Shown: positions 41,138 to 50,780, counted from the stretch's first letter. The stretch is 64,000 nt of DNA from DALYJJ01 sp031969915 (GCA_031969915.1 DALYJJ010000017.1:1-64000), one strand, 5' to 3'. Program-made: numbers and translations. The notes: a model not told the origin generated them from the sequence alone.

Positions 41138-42363
41138 ACGGCACCCCCCGCCATCGACCGCCAATGCAAGATCGGGGCCGGCAGAATCGCCAGCTTCTTC
41201 ACCGCCACCTGGTAGCCCAACACCGCCAGCGCCGCGTACCCGGCACTCATCAGGATCTCGGCCAGGGACGGGAAGTAGTGATAGTGCTCGCCGGGCATGA
41301 ACGCGATCGTCGTGGGCACGAAGCGATACAACATTCCGCCCAGAGTCAGCAGCACCAGCAGCCGGAACAGCCACACCGGATTCTCGCGCCATTCGCGTTT
41401 CTGCAGCGCCAGCGCGGGCACGGCGATGAGCACGAACTCATCCAGGAACCACAACGTGAAGCGATCTGGCGTGAACGCGTGCGCTAGTTCCCCGCGCCAC
41501 GCCAGATCGCCCAGCCGGACCCACAGCCACCCCAGCGCAAGAGAGGAGGTAACGCGCGCGAGCGACGAGAGGATCGGCATGTCCATGGCCCGGTTCCACA
41601 CCAGGCAGGAAATCATCAACACCAACAGCACGCAGGAGAGGCCCAGGATCCAGGCCATCACCAGGTAGAACAGCGGCAGCAGCGGCGTCTGCCACACCGG
41701 ATGGAGCCTCGGCCCGGCCAGCATCATCAGCGCGCCCAGGCCGGCCTGGTGCATGGAAGGGAGCACGAACGCCAGCGCGATGGCGAACGGATAGATGCGC
41801 TTCAGCACGTCGTAGGCGGCGTTCGCCGTCTTCTTCACCCACTCCGGATAGCGGTTGTAATGCAGGTGATCGAGCACCGCGGGCGCGTTCTCCGGGCTCA
41901 GGCCGAGGATCAGGTACGCGGTCATGCACAACGCCACTTCGAGCAGCAGCGAATGCGGATTCCAGACCCACGGCGCGCCGATGAACACGATGTTCCATGG
42001 GCGGCCGATATCCACGGTCAGCGCCACCATCCCGGTACCGTAGCCCAGCAGACTGGTGAGGACCGCGGTGCGCATGATCACGTGATAGTGCTTGTGGTTG
42101 AGCAGCCAGGCCAGCACGCCCACCGCGTAGCCGCCCGAGCCGAGTGCGGTGAGCGTGGTCACGTTGAAGTTCTTGAACAGGCCCCACGAATAGCCGTCGT
42201 TCAAGCCCGTCGCCGGTCCCAGCCCGCTGAACTCGCGCCACAGCGAGAGCACGAAGCCGACCGCCGCGAGCGCGCCCAGCAGGTAGAAAGCGGGCGTCGT
42301 CACGCGGGCGTCCACGGCCACCCCGCGCTGCCACTTGACGGGCGCCGTTACGCCGGTCCTCAT
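41134..42363 (-). CDS. hybB: Hydrogenase membrane subunit HybB (NrfD/PsrC family)
   Basis: 409 aa with about ten membrane spans. Transfers electrons from the iron-sulfur subunit to menaquinone. Phrases of the family: 'GYSWGLFKNFNVTTLTALGSGGYAVGVLAW', split over helices 2-3 (near 42130-42200), 'DIGRPWNIVFIGAPWVWN' and 'PSMHQAGLGALMM'. It starts inside the end of hybA (4-base overlap) and its stop overlaps the hybC TTG. Confidence 0.95.
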   Translation of the reverse strand: MRTGVTAPVKWQRGVAVDARVTTPAFYLLGALAAVGFVLSLWREFSGLGPATGLNDGYSWGLFKNFNVTTLTALGSGGYAVGVLAWLLNHKHYHVIMRTAVLTSLLGYGTGMVALTVDIGRPWNIVFIGAPWVWNPHSLLLEVALCMTAYLILGLSPENAPAVLDHLHYNRYPEWVKKTANAAYDVLKRIYPFAIALAFVLPSMHQAGLGALMMLAGPRLHPVWQTPLLPLFYLVMAWILGLSCVLLVLMISCLVWNRAMDMPILSSLARVTSSLALGWLWVRLGDLAWRGELAHAFTPDRFTLWFLDEFVLIAVPALALQKREWRENPVWLFRLLVLLTLGGMLYRFVPTTIAFMPGEHYHYFPSLAEILMSAGYAALAVLGYQVAVKKLAILPAPILHWRSMAGGAV

Positions 42364-43265
42364 AGCTGCCCCCGCATGCCGGTCTCTTCTTCTTCCTTGC
42401 GGATCTCTTCCTCATGGTGCGTCCAGCGCTTCTTCATCACCGCCGCGATGGCCCCATAGGCGATCACCGGCGTGAGGAAGCCCTGGTAGATGGTCTCCTG
42501 CACCTTGGCCACTTTCTGGGGCAGCGATTCCTTGGTGAGCGCGGGCAGCCCGATGGCCTGGAACGGAACGTGCGAAATGTACAGGGTCTGCGTCCCGCCG
42601 CCTTCGGTCTCGCCGTAGATCCGGTTCTCGAAGTACTTGCCGGGGTGTTCGGCGATCCGCTTGCGCGCGGTCGCCAGCAGCTCCTCGCGCTTGCCGTGCA
42701 GCACCGCCGCCCTTGGGCACACCGTGACGCAAGCCGGTTTCTTGCCCTCGTCGAGCCGCGTCCGGCACAGCTCGCATTTCACAATCTCCGGGTTCACCTG
42801 GTCCCATTCGAACTTCGGGATGTTGAACGGGCAGGCGATCTGGCAATAGCGGCAGCCGATGCACGTGTCGCCGTTCCAGCGGACGATGCCGCGGTCGCCC
42901 TTGAGCAGCGCCGACATCGGGCAGCCCGCCACGCAGGCCGGGTCCACGCACTGCATGCACTGCTGCTTCACGAAGGCGTATTGGCCGTCCGGACCCTGGT
43001 AGAGCTTGACGATGTTCTTGGTCTTTGCGCTGAGCGAAGGAGGCGCCAGGTGCAGCCCTTCGGCATCGCGCGGCGGCGTGAGCGAGTTCGCGTTGCTGCA
43101 CGCCACCACGCAGGCGCGGCAGCCGATGCACAGGCTCACATCCACCAGCAAGCCTTCCGCGTCCGGCCGGGGCGCAACGGCCGCCGGCGACGCCGTGGCC
43201 CGCGAGGCGCACGCAGCCGCACCCGCGCCCGCGGCGAAAATCCGAAACAGTGAGCGGCGTTCCAT
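42360..43265 (-). CDS. hybA: Hydrogenase iron-sulfur subunit HybA
   Basis: 301 aa. Four ferredoxin-type cysteine clusters: 'CIGCRACVVAC', 'CMQCVDPACVAGC', 'CIGCRYCQIAC' and 'CELC...CVTVC', binding four [4Fe-4S]. N-terminal 'MERRSLFRIFAAGAGAAACA' is Tat-like (ERRSLFR). A hydrophobic segment near 260-280 anchors the C-terminus. AGGGGGC precedes the ATG, nine bases after the small-subunit stop. Carries electrons from the small subunit to HybB. Confidence 0.95.
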   Translation of the reverse strand: MERRSLFRIFAAGAGAAACASRATASPAAVAPRPDAEGLLVDVSLCIGCRACVVACSNANSLTPPRDAEGLHLAPPSLSAKTKNIVKLYQGPDGQYAFVKQQCMQCVDPACVAGCPMSALLKGDRGIVRWNGDTCIGCRYCQIACPFNIPKFEWDQVNPEIVKCELCRTRLDEGKKPACVTVCPRAAVLHGKREELLATARKRIAEHPGKYFENRIYGETEGGGTQTLYISHVPFQAIGLPALTKESLPQKVAKVQETIYQGFLTPVIAYGAIAAVMKKRWTHHEEEIRKEEEETGMRGQL

Positions 43266-43274
43266 GGCTGCCCC

Positions 43275-44411
43275 CTACTCCTTCTTTCTTTCCGGCTTTC
43301 TTTCCGGCGGCGGGTTCTCGCCCATCCGGCGTTCCCCGAACTTCTTGGACGCCATCAGCCCCGCGCCCACCAGTGCTCCCGCGAAAACACCCGCCACGCC
43401 GGTGGCCAGCGGATCGATGGAGCCCTGCTGCGCGGCGATCGGCGCATACGTGCCCGGCGGCGTCGGGTGGTCGATGGGCACCGTCTCGAACATCGGCACA
43501 CGGAACGCGAGCTTCTGCTCGGTGCATCCGAAGCAGGGTGCGCCCAGTCCGATCGGCCAGGCGTCCACCACTTCGCAGAAATGGTTGGTCGAACAACTGG
43601 CGTGCGTCTGCGGGCCCTTGCACCCCAGCTTGTAGAGGCAGTATCCGAGCCGATGGCCTTCATCGCCGAACTGGCTGGCGAAGCGGCCCGCGTCAAAGTG
43701 CGGCCGCCGCGGGCAGTGCTCGTGGATCACCCGCCCGTACGCGAACATCGGCCGCCCTTGTCCGTCGAGCGCCGGCAACTTGCCCATCACCGCGAACTGA
43801 AGCACCGTGCCCAGCAGTATGTAAGGGTTCGCCGGACACCCCGGCAGGTTCACCACCGGCTTACCCTTCAGGATCTTCGAAACGCCCGTCGCGCCTGTGG
43901 GGTTCGGATCGGCCGACGGCACTCCGCCCCAACTCGCGCACGAACCGATCGCCACCACCAGCGCCGCCCTGCTGCCCACCTCCTCCAGCAGATCAACGCC
44001 CTTCTTTCCGGCGATCTTCAGGAAATTGCCGGCCAGCCCCTGCGGGATCGCTCCCTCCGCCACACAGATGTACTTGCCGTCGTTCTCCTTCATCGCCGCC
44101 TGCAGCGCCGCTTCCGCCTGGTGGCCGGAGGCCGCCATCAGCGTCTCGTGGTAATCCAGCGAAATCAGGTCGAAGATCAGGTCCGCCAAGTCGGGGTGCG
44201 AGGTCCGCAGCAAGGATTCGCTACACCCCGTGCAGTCCTGGAAGTGCAGCCAGATCACGGAGGGCTTCTTGCCCTTCGCCGCCGCTGAGGCGATGCGCCG
44301 GGCGGCCGCGCCGGTGACGCCGATGGACGCCGCGGCTTTGAAGATGACTTGGAGGAAGGCACGCCGGTCGACGTTGGGCGCGGCAAACAGCGGCGCGGAG
44401 GAACGAACCAT
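43275..44411 (-). CDS. hybO: [NiFe]-hydrogenase small subunit (HybO-like)
   Basis: 378 aa. ATG 44411 has an excellent GGGAGGGG site; upstream ORF extension is rejected. Tat signal around 'DRRAFLQVIFKAAASIG' (residues 15-31). Cluster cysteines: 'DCTGCSES', 'GSCASWGG', 'LPGCPANPY', then 'CLYKLGCKGP', 'ASCSTNHFCE' and 'PCFGC'. The two extra proximal cysteines of O2-tolerant enzymes are glycine here (CTGC, ASWGG), predicting an O2-sensitive enzyme. A C-terminal hydrophobic helix (about 330-355) precedes a charged tail. First gene of the operon. Confidence 0.95.
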   Translation of the reverse strand: MVRSSAPLFAAPNVDRRAFLQVIFKAAASIGVTGAAARRIASAAAKGKKPSVIWLHFQDCTGCSESLLRTSHPDLADLIFDLISLDYHETLMAASGHQAEAALQAAMKENDGKYICVAEGAIPQGLAGNFLKIAGKKGVDLLEEVGSRAALVVAIGSCASWGGVPSADPNPTGATGVSKILKGKPVVNLPGCPANPYILLGTVLQFAVMGKLPALDGQGRPMFAYGRVIHEHCPRRPHFDAGRFASQFGDEGHRLGYCLYKLGCKGPQTHASCSTNHFCEVVDAWPIGLGAPCFGCTEQKLAFRVPMFETVPIDHPTPPGTYAPIAAQQGSIDPLATGVAGVFAGALVGAGLMASKKFGERRMGENPPPERKPERKKE

Positions 44412-44419
44412 GGTCCCCT

Positions 44420-44431
44420 CCCTATATAGGG
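44420..44431. promoter_or_regulatory. 12-bp palindrome CCCTATATAGGG in the hybO leader
   Basis: A perfect palindrome whose left arm on the mRNA side merges into the ribosome-binding site GGGAGGGG, nine bases before the ATG at 44411. It could be a protein-binding site or a small mRNA hairpin limiting translation. Confidence 0.35.
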
Positions 44432-44462
44432 TCGCCAGAACGGCAGGCGTGCCGCCGGTAAC

Positions 44463-44478
44463 TGCACGGTGAATACCA
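44463..44478 (-). promoter_or_regulatory. Candidate sigma-54 promoter for the hydrogenase operon
   Basis: On the minus strand TGGTATTCACCGTGCA matches the -24/-12 pattern (TGG, then TGCA with correct 10-base spacing), about 52 bases before hybO. An inverted repeat CACAAC-N14-GTTGTG lies at 44522-44547, where an activator could bind. Sigma-54 control is known for several uptake hydrogenases; here it is inference from a short motif. Confidence 0.35.
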
Positions 44479-44628
44479 CACCTCAATATCCTTTATTGTT
44501 AGGTGTTTGTGATGTGTGCAGCACAACCGCACCGAGTGGGTGTTGTGATTCGCCCCACCCTCACTGTGCGCTTTCCCCCAGGGGGTTTGCTTCGGCCCCG
44601 CGCTTCGCGTAGTCTTGATCCTACTGGG

Positions 44629-46059
44629 ATGCCCCAATTCGGCCAACGCCCCCTGGTCCGTGGCGCGCTTCTGGCGGCGATGCTACCTCTGCCCCTGGCC
44701 TTGAGCCTCTTCGACCGTAACCGCCCCGAGTTGCACAGCGACATCCTCGATCATTTCAAGTACGGCTCCATCGGCGCCGAGGAACGCGCTGGAATCCCGC
44801 TCGAAATTTGGGCCGTCCTGCCGGACCTGTTTCCCGATCACCTCCCCGACCGTCCCGGCCGGGGATACGAGCGGTTCGGCTTCCTCTTTGAACCGGGGAA
44901 GCCGCGGCCGATCGGCACGAGCCTCCGCGACCGGCAGGTTCCGCTGGTGGGACTGAACTGTGCCGTCTGCCATGCCGGGCGGCTGCGCGATGAGCCGGGC
45001 GCGCCGGCCCGCATCGTCCTGGGCATGCCCTCGCACCAGTTCGACCTCCAGGCCTACCAGCGCTTCGTCTTCGCTTGTGTCCGCGATCCGCGCTTCACGC
45101 CGGACACCGTGTGGAGCGCGATTCGCTCCCGCAACCCGCGCCTGAGTTGGCTCGACGGCCTGCTGTACCGGTGGTTCGTCATCCCCCAGACGCGCCAGGA
45201 AGGAGAGCGCCTGGCGCGCGACTTCAGTTGGTTCGACCGCGATCCGCCTCACGGACCGGGCCGGGTGAACACGTTCGAATCCTACAAAGTGATGTTCGGG
45301 CTCAGCCTGGCGGCGGACCGCGCGGTGGGCACGGCGGATCTGCCGTCGCTCTGGAACCAGAGGATCCGCGACGGCATGTGGCTGCACTGGGACGGCAACA
45401 ACAACCTGGTCACGGAACGCAATAAGAGCGCAGCCATCGGCGCGGGCTGCTCGGAAGCCTCGCTCGACCTCGCCTCGATGAAGCGCGTCGAAGAGTGGAT
45501 CTGGAATCTCCCGGCCCCACGCTTTCCGGCGGACCGCATCCGCCCAGACCGCGCTGCCGCCGGCGCGCCTATCTATCAGCGGGAATGCGCCGAGTGCCAC
45601 GAACCGGGCGGCCCGCGCACCGGACAGGCCATCCCGCTCGCCGAAATCGGCACCGATCCGGAACGGGAGCATTCCTTCACGGCCGAGTTGGCTGCGAAGA
45701 TGAATACGCTCGGTAGCGGCCGTCCCTGGAAGTTCACGCGCTTCCGAAAGTCCAACGGCTATGCCGCGATGCCCCTGGACGGCGTTTGGCTTCGCGCGCC
45801 GTACCTGCACAACGGCAGCGTCCCGACGCTGCGCCACTTACTCGAGCCACCGGACCGCCGCCCCGCCGTTTTCTGGCGCGGCTACGACGTGTACGACTAC
45901 AACGATGTGGGTTTCCTCTCCGGCGGCGCCGAAGCCGCGAGGGCCGGTTTCCGTTACGATACGTCGGCGAAAGGCAACGGCCGGGGCGGTCATCTTTATG
46001 GGACGGCTCTGGCGCAGCGGGACAAGGACGACCTGCTCGAATACCTGAAGACCAAGTAA
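44629..46059 (+). CDS. Di-heme cytochrome c, peroxidase/RoxA-like
   Basis: 476 aa. Start ATG 44629 gives a signal-anchor (RGALLAAMLPLPLALSLF). Two heme-binding CxxCH motifs: 'CAVCH' (near 104) and 'CAECH' (near 323). The C-terminal domain has 'YLHNGSVPTLRHLL', the phrase typical of the CcpA/MauG-related di-heme group. Periplasmic. Substrate unknown: peroxide reduction or an electron-carrier role are both possible. Divergent from the hydrogenase operon. Confidence 0.85.
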   Translation: MPQFGQRPLVRGALLAAMLPLPLALSLFDRNRPELHSDILDHFKYGSIGAEERAGIPLEIWAVLPDLFPDHLPDRPGRGYERFGFLFEPGKPRPIGTSLRDRQVPLVGLNCAVCHAGRLRDEPGAPARIVLGMPSHQFDLQAYQRFVFACVRDPRFTPDTVWSAIRSRNPRLSWLDGLLYRWFVIPQTRQEGERLARDFSWFDRDPPHGPGRVNTFESYKVMFGLSLAADRAVGTADLPSLWNQRIRDGMWLHWDGNNNLVTERNKSAAIGAGCSEASLDLASMKRVEEWIWNLPAPRFPADRIRPDRAAAGAPIYQRECAECHEPGGPRTGQAIPLAEIGTDPEREHSFTAELAAKMNTLGSGRPWKFTRFRKSNGYAAMPLDGVWLRAPYLHNGSVPTLRHLLEPPDRRPAVFWRGYDVYDYNDVGFLSGGAEAARAGFRYDTSAKGNGRGGHLYGTALAQRDKDDLLEYLKTK

Positions 46060-46086
46060 GCGCCCGGCGGCGCGCGAGAGCCGCTA

Positions 46087-47052
46087 TCAGGCGACCGTCG
46101 CCGCCGCCCTCTGCTCCGCCGCCGCCCGCAGCGCCGAAAGGTATTCGTGGGCCAAGCGCGTCTGGCGGTGGACGTATTCGATCCCGGCGGGTTGGCCGTG
46201 TTCCATCGCCGGGTGGCAGAACTCCCAGTTGACGTAGCCCTGATAGCCGGAGGCCACCAGCGCATCGACGTATGCCGGGTAGGCCACCTGCCGGCCCCAG
46301 AACCGTTTGTCGAAATAGCCGCCGCCGATCAGTGCCGCGGTCCCGTCCGGATTCTGCCCGAGTTCTCCGTTCATGTGCGAGTGGACCTGAAGCGCGCCGC
46401 TGGCGGCGGCCATTTCGCGGGCGTGCTCCGGCGAGTCGGCCTCGGGCTCGATGTTGATGTCCATGCAGGCCTTGAAAGCCGGAGAGCCCACCTCTTCGAT
46501 CAACGCGAGGACATCCTGGTAGCGATTGACGATGTCGGGGCCGTGGTTCTGCATCGCCAGGACCACGCCATAGTCTTCGGCCACCTTGCAAAGCTCTCGC
46601 ATCGCGTCCAGGACGAAGGCTCGGCGGTCGCGCTTCCAGAAGCCGTACTGGTTGTAGCTGTAAGTGTCGTCGTAGGTGGCGAGGCCGTCATACAGGGTGA
46701 TGCCGCGCCACGCGGCGAAGATCTTGCAGATGGGCGAGCCGAGATCCCGGGCCAGCCGAATGCACTCGCGGACATAACAGATCATCGCTTCGCGCTGCAC
46801 GGGGACGGGGCTTGAGAGATCGCAGTTCGGAGAGACCGCGCAGAGCTCGATCCCCACTTCTCCGGCGAGGTCGCGCAAGCGGCGGCGGTCGTCCGGCGAG
46901 AGGTCCATGGGGGCCGCGTGGGGGCGCTCGGCGTCAAGCTCCAGGCCCTCCCACCCCTGTTGCCTGGCGAGCCGGACCAGGTTGAACACATCGATGGCTT
47001 CGCCGCGGTACCAGACGCCGCGGTAGGTGATGCTGTAGAGACCGATCTTCAT
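46087..47052 (-). CDS. Sugar phosphate isomerase/epimerase-like TIM barrel
   Basis: 321 aa. ATG 47052 has GGAGG five bases upstream. Xylose isomerase-like AP-endonuclease-2 fold: 'WEGLELDAERPHA', 'ELCAVSPNCDLS', 'VVLAMQNHGPDIV', 'ACMDINIEPE', 'VHSHMNGELGQ' and 'GYVNWEFCHPAM', whose His/Glu/Asp residues would bind a divalent metal. No signal peptide. The substrate is unknown. It diverges from the TonB-dependent receptor gene. Confidence 0.85.
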   Translation of the reverse strand: MKIGLYSITYRGVWYRGEAIDVFNLVRLARQQGWEGLELDAERPHAAPMDLSPDDRRRLRDLAGEVGIELCAVSPNCDLSSPVPVQREAMICYVRECIRLARDLGSPICKIFAAWRGITLYDGLATYDDTYSYNQYGFWKRDRRAFVLDAMRELCKVAEDYGVVLAMQNHGPDIVNRYQDVLALIEEVGSPAFKACMDINIEPEADSPEHAREMAAASGALQVHSHMNGELGQNPDGTAALIGGGYFDKRFWGRQVAYPAYVDALVASGYQGYVNWEFCHPAMEHGQPAGIEYVHRQTRLAHEYLSALRAAAEQRAAATVA

Positions 47053-47191
47053 TGGCGCCTCCTCGGACGGAGAGTGTCGGACGCAGGCATTATCTCGCGA
47101 ATGGAGTGCGCACGCTGGCGCCGACGTGGCCGGCCCTTTGTACTGTTCTATCCAGTTTCGGATATTACGGTTTGAATTGCGCGTTCTTTCG

Positions 47192-47220
47192 TTGACGCCG
47201 CTCCGCAGCGGGAGTATAGT
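47192..47220 (+). promoter_or_regulatory. Sigma-70 promoter for the TonB-dependent receptor
   Basis: TTGACG (47192-47197), 17-base spacer, TATAGT (47215-47220). One mismatch in each box. The transcript would start near 47227, with GGGAGG in the short leader before ATG 47248. Confidence 0.75.
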
Positions 47221-47247
47221 TCCGCAAGGGAGGTCAGTGGGTCTTCG

Positions 47248-50200
47248 ATGAAGAACTCTAAGTTGTTAGTAATCGTAATGTTACTCGGCTTACTCCTGAG
47301 CGCGGTCCCGGCCCAGGCGCAAGTGCTCTACGGCTCCATTGTCGGCACGGTTCGCGACCCAAGCGGGTCGGTTGTGCCGGCGGCGACGATCGCGGTGGTG
47401 AACTCGGGCACGGGCGTGTCGCGTGAAGACGTCACCGACGACGCCGGCCGGTACTCGCTCCTCAACGTGGTCCCTGGCTCGTATTCGATCAAGATCACCG
47501 CCAAGGGCTTTCGCACCTCGCAGCGCGACGACGTGACGGTTTCCATCAACCACGTCACCCGCATCGACGTGAGCCTCGAGGTCGGCCAGATGGCCGAACA
47601 GGTCACCATCTCCGCCACCGCCGTGCAACTGCAGACCGAGAAATCGGACGTTCGCCACGAAATCACGGGCAAGACCGTGCAGAACCTGCCCTTGCCCGGG
47701 TATCGCAATTATCAGAGCCTGATCGCTCTGGTGCCCGGCGCCACGCCGCCCGCGTTTCAGAACGCGGTGGTCGACACGCCCGGCCGCGCGCTGCGCAGCT
47801 TCGTGAACGGCACGGCGACCAATAACAACAACACACTGGTGGACGGCGCCGTGAACATCAACATCTGGCTGCCCCACCATGTCGCCTATGTGCAGCCCGT
47901 GGAGAGCATCGAAACGGTGAACATCACCACCGGCAGCCTGGACGCCGAGCAAGGAATGGCGGGCGGCGCGGCGGTGACGCTGGCCACCAAGAGCGGCACA
48001 AACGATCTGCATGGGACGGGCTGGTGGTGGCACACCGATCAGCATCTGCAAAGCGACCCCGTCTACTTCCGCTCCAGCACGTACCGCAAGCCGCTCAACA
48101 TACTCAATATCTTCGGCGGTAACATCGGCGGGCCGATCAAGAAAGATAAGCTGTTCTACTTCTTCAATTTCGAACGCACCACCGAGCGTACGGGGGTCTT
48201 TGGTAATTACTCCGTCGCCCCTGCGGATTTTCGCGCCGGCGACTTTAGTAAGTGGACGAACCTGGCGATCGTCTACGATCCCGCCAGCGCCCCCCAGAAT
48301 TCCAATACCACGCGAACTCCGTTCCCGAATAACGTCGTGCCGCGCGAACGTTGGAACCCGATCTTCCCCAATCTCTACAGCAAGATGCCGATGCCGAACC
48401 AGGTGTCGGTGACCGATCCGAATAACCTGGGCGGTAACTACGGCGTCAGCGGCATGCTCCGGCTGAACCGCAATCAATACGACACCAAGATCAACTACAA
48501 CGTCTCTCCGAGCGTCATGGTGTGGGGTAAGTATAGCCGCATGGACGCTCCGGTGGCCGGCGTCTATCCGTTCGGCGACCTCGGCGGTTCCGCCCTCGGT
48601 ACGGCGGGCCAGGGAGACACCACCACGCAGCTCGTCACCGCCGGATTCAACAAGATGTTCTCCGGCACGTTCCTGATGGACGGCGTCTTCGGCTACACCC
48701 GGATGGACCAGTTCGTGGGTATCCCGAACGTCGACCGCAACGTGGGGCTGGATGAATGGAAGATCCCCGGAACCAACGGAGGCCGCCAGTACGCGAACGA
48801 CACCCGCTATGGCGGAGCGCCCGCCATCACCGGCTTCGGCTTCAGTGACATCGGCTTCCTGGATACCTGGACCCCCGTGTGGCGCAAGGAGCGCGCCTAC
48901 ACCTACCAGACGAACTTCAGCAAAATCTTCGGCGCGCACGAGTTTCGCTGGGGCTATGAGATCCGGCGGCTGGAGCTGAACCACTGGCAGCCCGAAACCG
49001 CAAACCCGCGCGGCTCGGTCAACTTCAGTACCGGTCCGACGATTAACAACGCGCAGAACACCAACCTGCGCGGATCGGCGAACTCCTTCGCGAGCGCCTT
49101 GCTCGGGCTAGTCGGTTCCTACTCGAAATCGATCCAGTTCTTCGAGATGAAGACCCGCGAGTTACAAACCGCGTTCTACATACGCGACCGCTGGCAGGTC
49201 AGCCGTAAGTTCACCGTGAACCTCGGACTTCGGTACGAATACTACCCGTTGATCAACCGCGACGACCGCGGCATCGAGCGCTGGGACCCGTTCACGAACA
49301 TCGTCTATTTCGGTGGACTGGGCGGCACGCCGCGCGACGCCGGGATCCGCGTGAGCAAGCGGCTTTTCTCGCCCCGCATCGGCATCGCCTACCGCCTGGG
49401 TGAGGCGACCGTGATCCGCAGCGGCTATGGGCTCAACTTCGACCCGCTGCCCTTCGGGCGCCCGCTGCGCGGCCTCTACCCGGCAACCCTGACCGGGTCG
49501 TGGGTGCCCGCCGTCACCACGTTCGGCTGGTACAACAACGTGAACGAAGGCATCCCGGATATCCCCACACCCGATGTCAGCAAGGGCCAGCTCACGCTGC
49601 CCACGAATCTCGACATGGGTCCCCGCAGCCCCTGGGGCGGGATGCTGAACCGCGGCTACATCCAAAGCTGGAACTTCACCATCGAGCGGAAACTGCCCTG
49701 GGAGATGGTCGGCAGCATGGCCTACGTGGCCACCCGCACCATCCACCAGATGATCGACATCAACATCAACACCGCGGGCCCCGGCCTTGGGATTTCGACG
49801 GCCAACCTGCCGCTGGCCAAGGCCTATGGCCGCACCATCGGGACCAACATGTGGGATGGCTGGGCCAACGGGAAGTACGATTCGCTGCAGTCGTCGCTCC
49901 AGAAGAACTTCACCAACGGCCTGTTCCTGCGCACCGCCTACACCTTCGGCAAGGCGCGGAACTTCGCGGATGAAGACGGCTGGGTGGGCCTGCGCCTTTG
50001 GAACTGGGGCCCGATGATCGACCGCAACTACGGCCCCGCCGGCTACGACCGCACACACTCTTTCACCACGGCCTGGAATTACGAACTGCCGGTCGGCAAG
50101 AGCAAGAAATTCGTGCTCGCGAACCGCGCGCTCGACCTCGTCGCCGGCGGCTGGAAGATAGCCGGCTCATTCGTAGCGTATACCGGCCTGCCGTTCTACG

Positions 50201-50661
50201 TCAGCGGCAGCGGCTCTTCGCTGCAGTGCATCGGCTGCACGCAAACTGCCGACCAAATCGGGCCCGTCAGGAAGCTCGGCGGCAAGGGACCGAACGATCC
50301 CTACTTCGATCCCTCGAGCTGGCGCGATCCGCTCTTCTACTTCAACGCGGCGAACCCGGTATACCGGCCGGGCACCTCCGGTTGGGGCACGCTGCGCGGT
50401 CCCGGCTATTGGCGCCTGAATCCCGCGATCTACAAGAGCGTGAACGTCAAGGAGCGGTACAACGTGGAGTTCCGTGCCGAGTCGAACAACATCACGAACT
50501 CGCCGATCTGGAACAACCCGAGCGGCTCTTCGGGCTCCATGCGGTTGAACGCGGACGGGACCTTGAACACTTCCATCCCCAACCCGCTCCAGAACTTCAT
50601 GTGCATCACCGGCGCCTCGACAGGCCGCGATTTCCGCTTCGGCCTGCGCGTGGCGTTCTGA
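47248..50661 (+). CDS. TonB-dependent receptor with carboxypeptidase-regulatory domain (Oar-like)
   Basis: 1137 aa. Signal peptide ends at AQAQ (about 25). Residues about 28-110 are a CarboxypepD_reg-like Ig domain ('GTVRDPSGSVVPAATIAVVN'), followed by a plug domain and a large beta-barrel with many aromatic strand ends. The last residue is Phe ('DFRFGLRVAF'), typical of outer-membrane barrels. Acidobacteria have many such receptors, often for plant polysaccharides or peptides; substrate unknown here. It has its own strong promoter and a GC-rich hairpin after it. Confidence 0.92.
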   Translation: MKNSKLLVIVMLLGLLLSAVPAQAQVLYGSIVGTVRDPSGSVVPAATIAVVNSGTGVSREDVTDDAGRYSLLNVVPGSYSIKITAKGFRTSQRDDVTVSINHVTRIDVSLEVGQMAEQVTISATAVQLQTEKSDVRHEITGKTVQNLPLPGYRNYQSLIALVPGATPPAFQNAVVDTPGRALRSFVNGTATNNNNTLVDGAVNINIWLPHHVAYVQPVESIETVNITTGSLDAEQGMAGGAAVTLATKSGTNDLHGTGWWWHTDQHLQSDPVYFRSSTYRKPLNILNIFGGNIGGPIKKDKLFYFFNFERTTERTGVFGNYSVAPADFRAGDFSKWTNLAIVYDPASAPQNSNTTRTPFPNNVVPRERWNPIFPNLYSKMPMPNQVSVTDPNNLGGNYGVSGMLRLNRNQYDTKINYNVSPSVMVWGKYSRMDAPVAGVYPFGDLGGSALGTAGQGDTTTQLVTAGFNKMFSGTFLMDGVFGYTRMDQFVGIPNVDRNVGLDEWKIPGTNGGRQYANDTRYGGAPAITGFGFSDIGFLDTWTPVWRKERAYTYQTNFSKIFGAHEFRWGYEIRRLELNHWQPETANPRGSVNFSTGPTINNAQNTNLRGSANSFASALLGLVGSYSKSIQFFEMKTRELQTAFYIRDRWQVSRKFTVNLGLRYEYYPLINRDDRGIERWDPFTNIVYFGGLGGTPRDAGIRVSKRLFSPRIGIAYRLGEATVIRSGYGLNFDPLPFGRPLRGLYPATLTGSWVPAVTTFGWYNNVNEGIPDIPTPDVSKGQLTLPTNLDMGPRSPWGGMLNRGYIQSWNFTIERKLPWEMVGSMAYVATRTIHQMIDININTAGPGLGISTANLPLAKAYGRTIGTNMWDGWANGKYDSLQSSLQKNFTNGLFLRTAYTFGKARNFADEDGWVGLRLWNWGPMIDRNYGPAGYDRTHSFTTAWNYELPVGKSKKFVLANRALDLVAGGWKIAGSFVAYTGLPFYVSGSGSSLQCIGCTQTADQIGPVRKLGGKGPNDPYFDPSSWRDPLFYFNAANPVYRPGTSGWGTLRGPGYWRLNPAIYKSVNVKERYNVEFRAESNNITNSPIWNNPSGSSGSMRLNADGTLNTSIPNPLQNFMCITGASTGRDFRFGLRVAF

Positions 50662-50686
50662 CCGTAGCGATCGAACCGGCGGCCCC

Positions 50687-50712
50687 GGGGCGGCGGCGTC
50701 CCGGGCCGCCCC
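50687..50712 (+). terminator. GC-rich hairpin after the TonB-dependent receptor
   Basis: GGGGCGGC (50687-50694) pairs perfectly with GCCGCCCC (50705-50712) over a ten-base loop, 26 bases after the stop. No T-run follows, so termination is uncertain. Confidence 0.45.
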
Positions 50713-50780
50713 CATTCCCGCTCCACGCCCCCACAAGTTTCAACTGGGATTCGGCGAAAGTTGTGCCAACATAGATCCTG

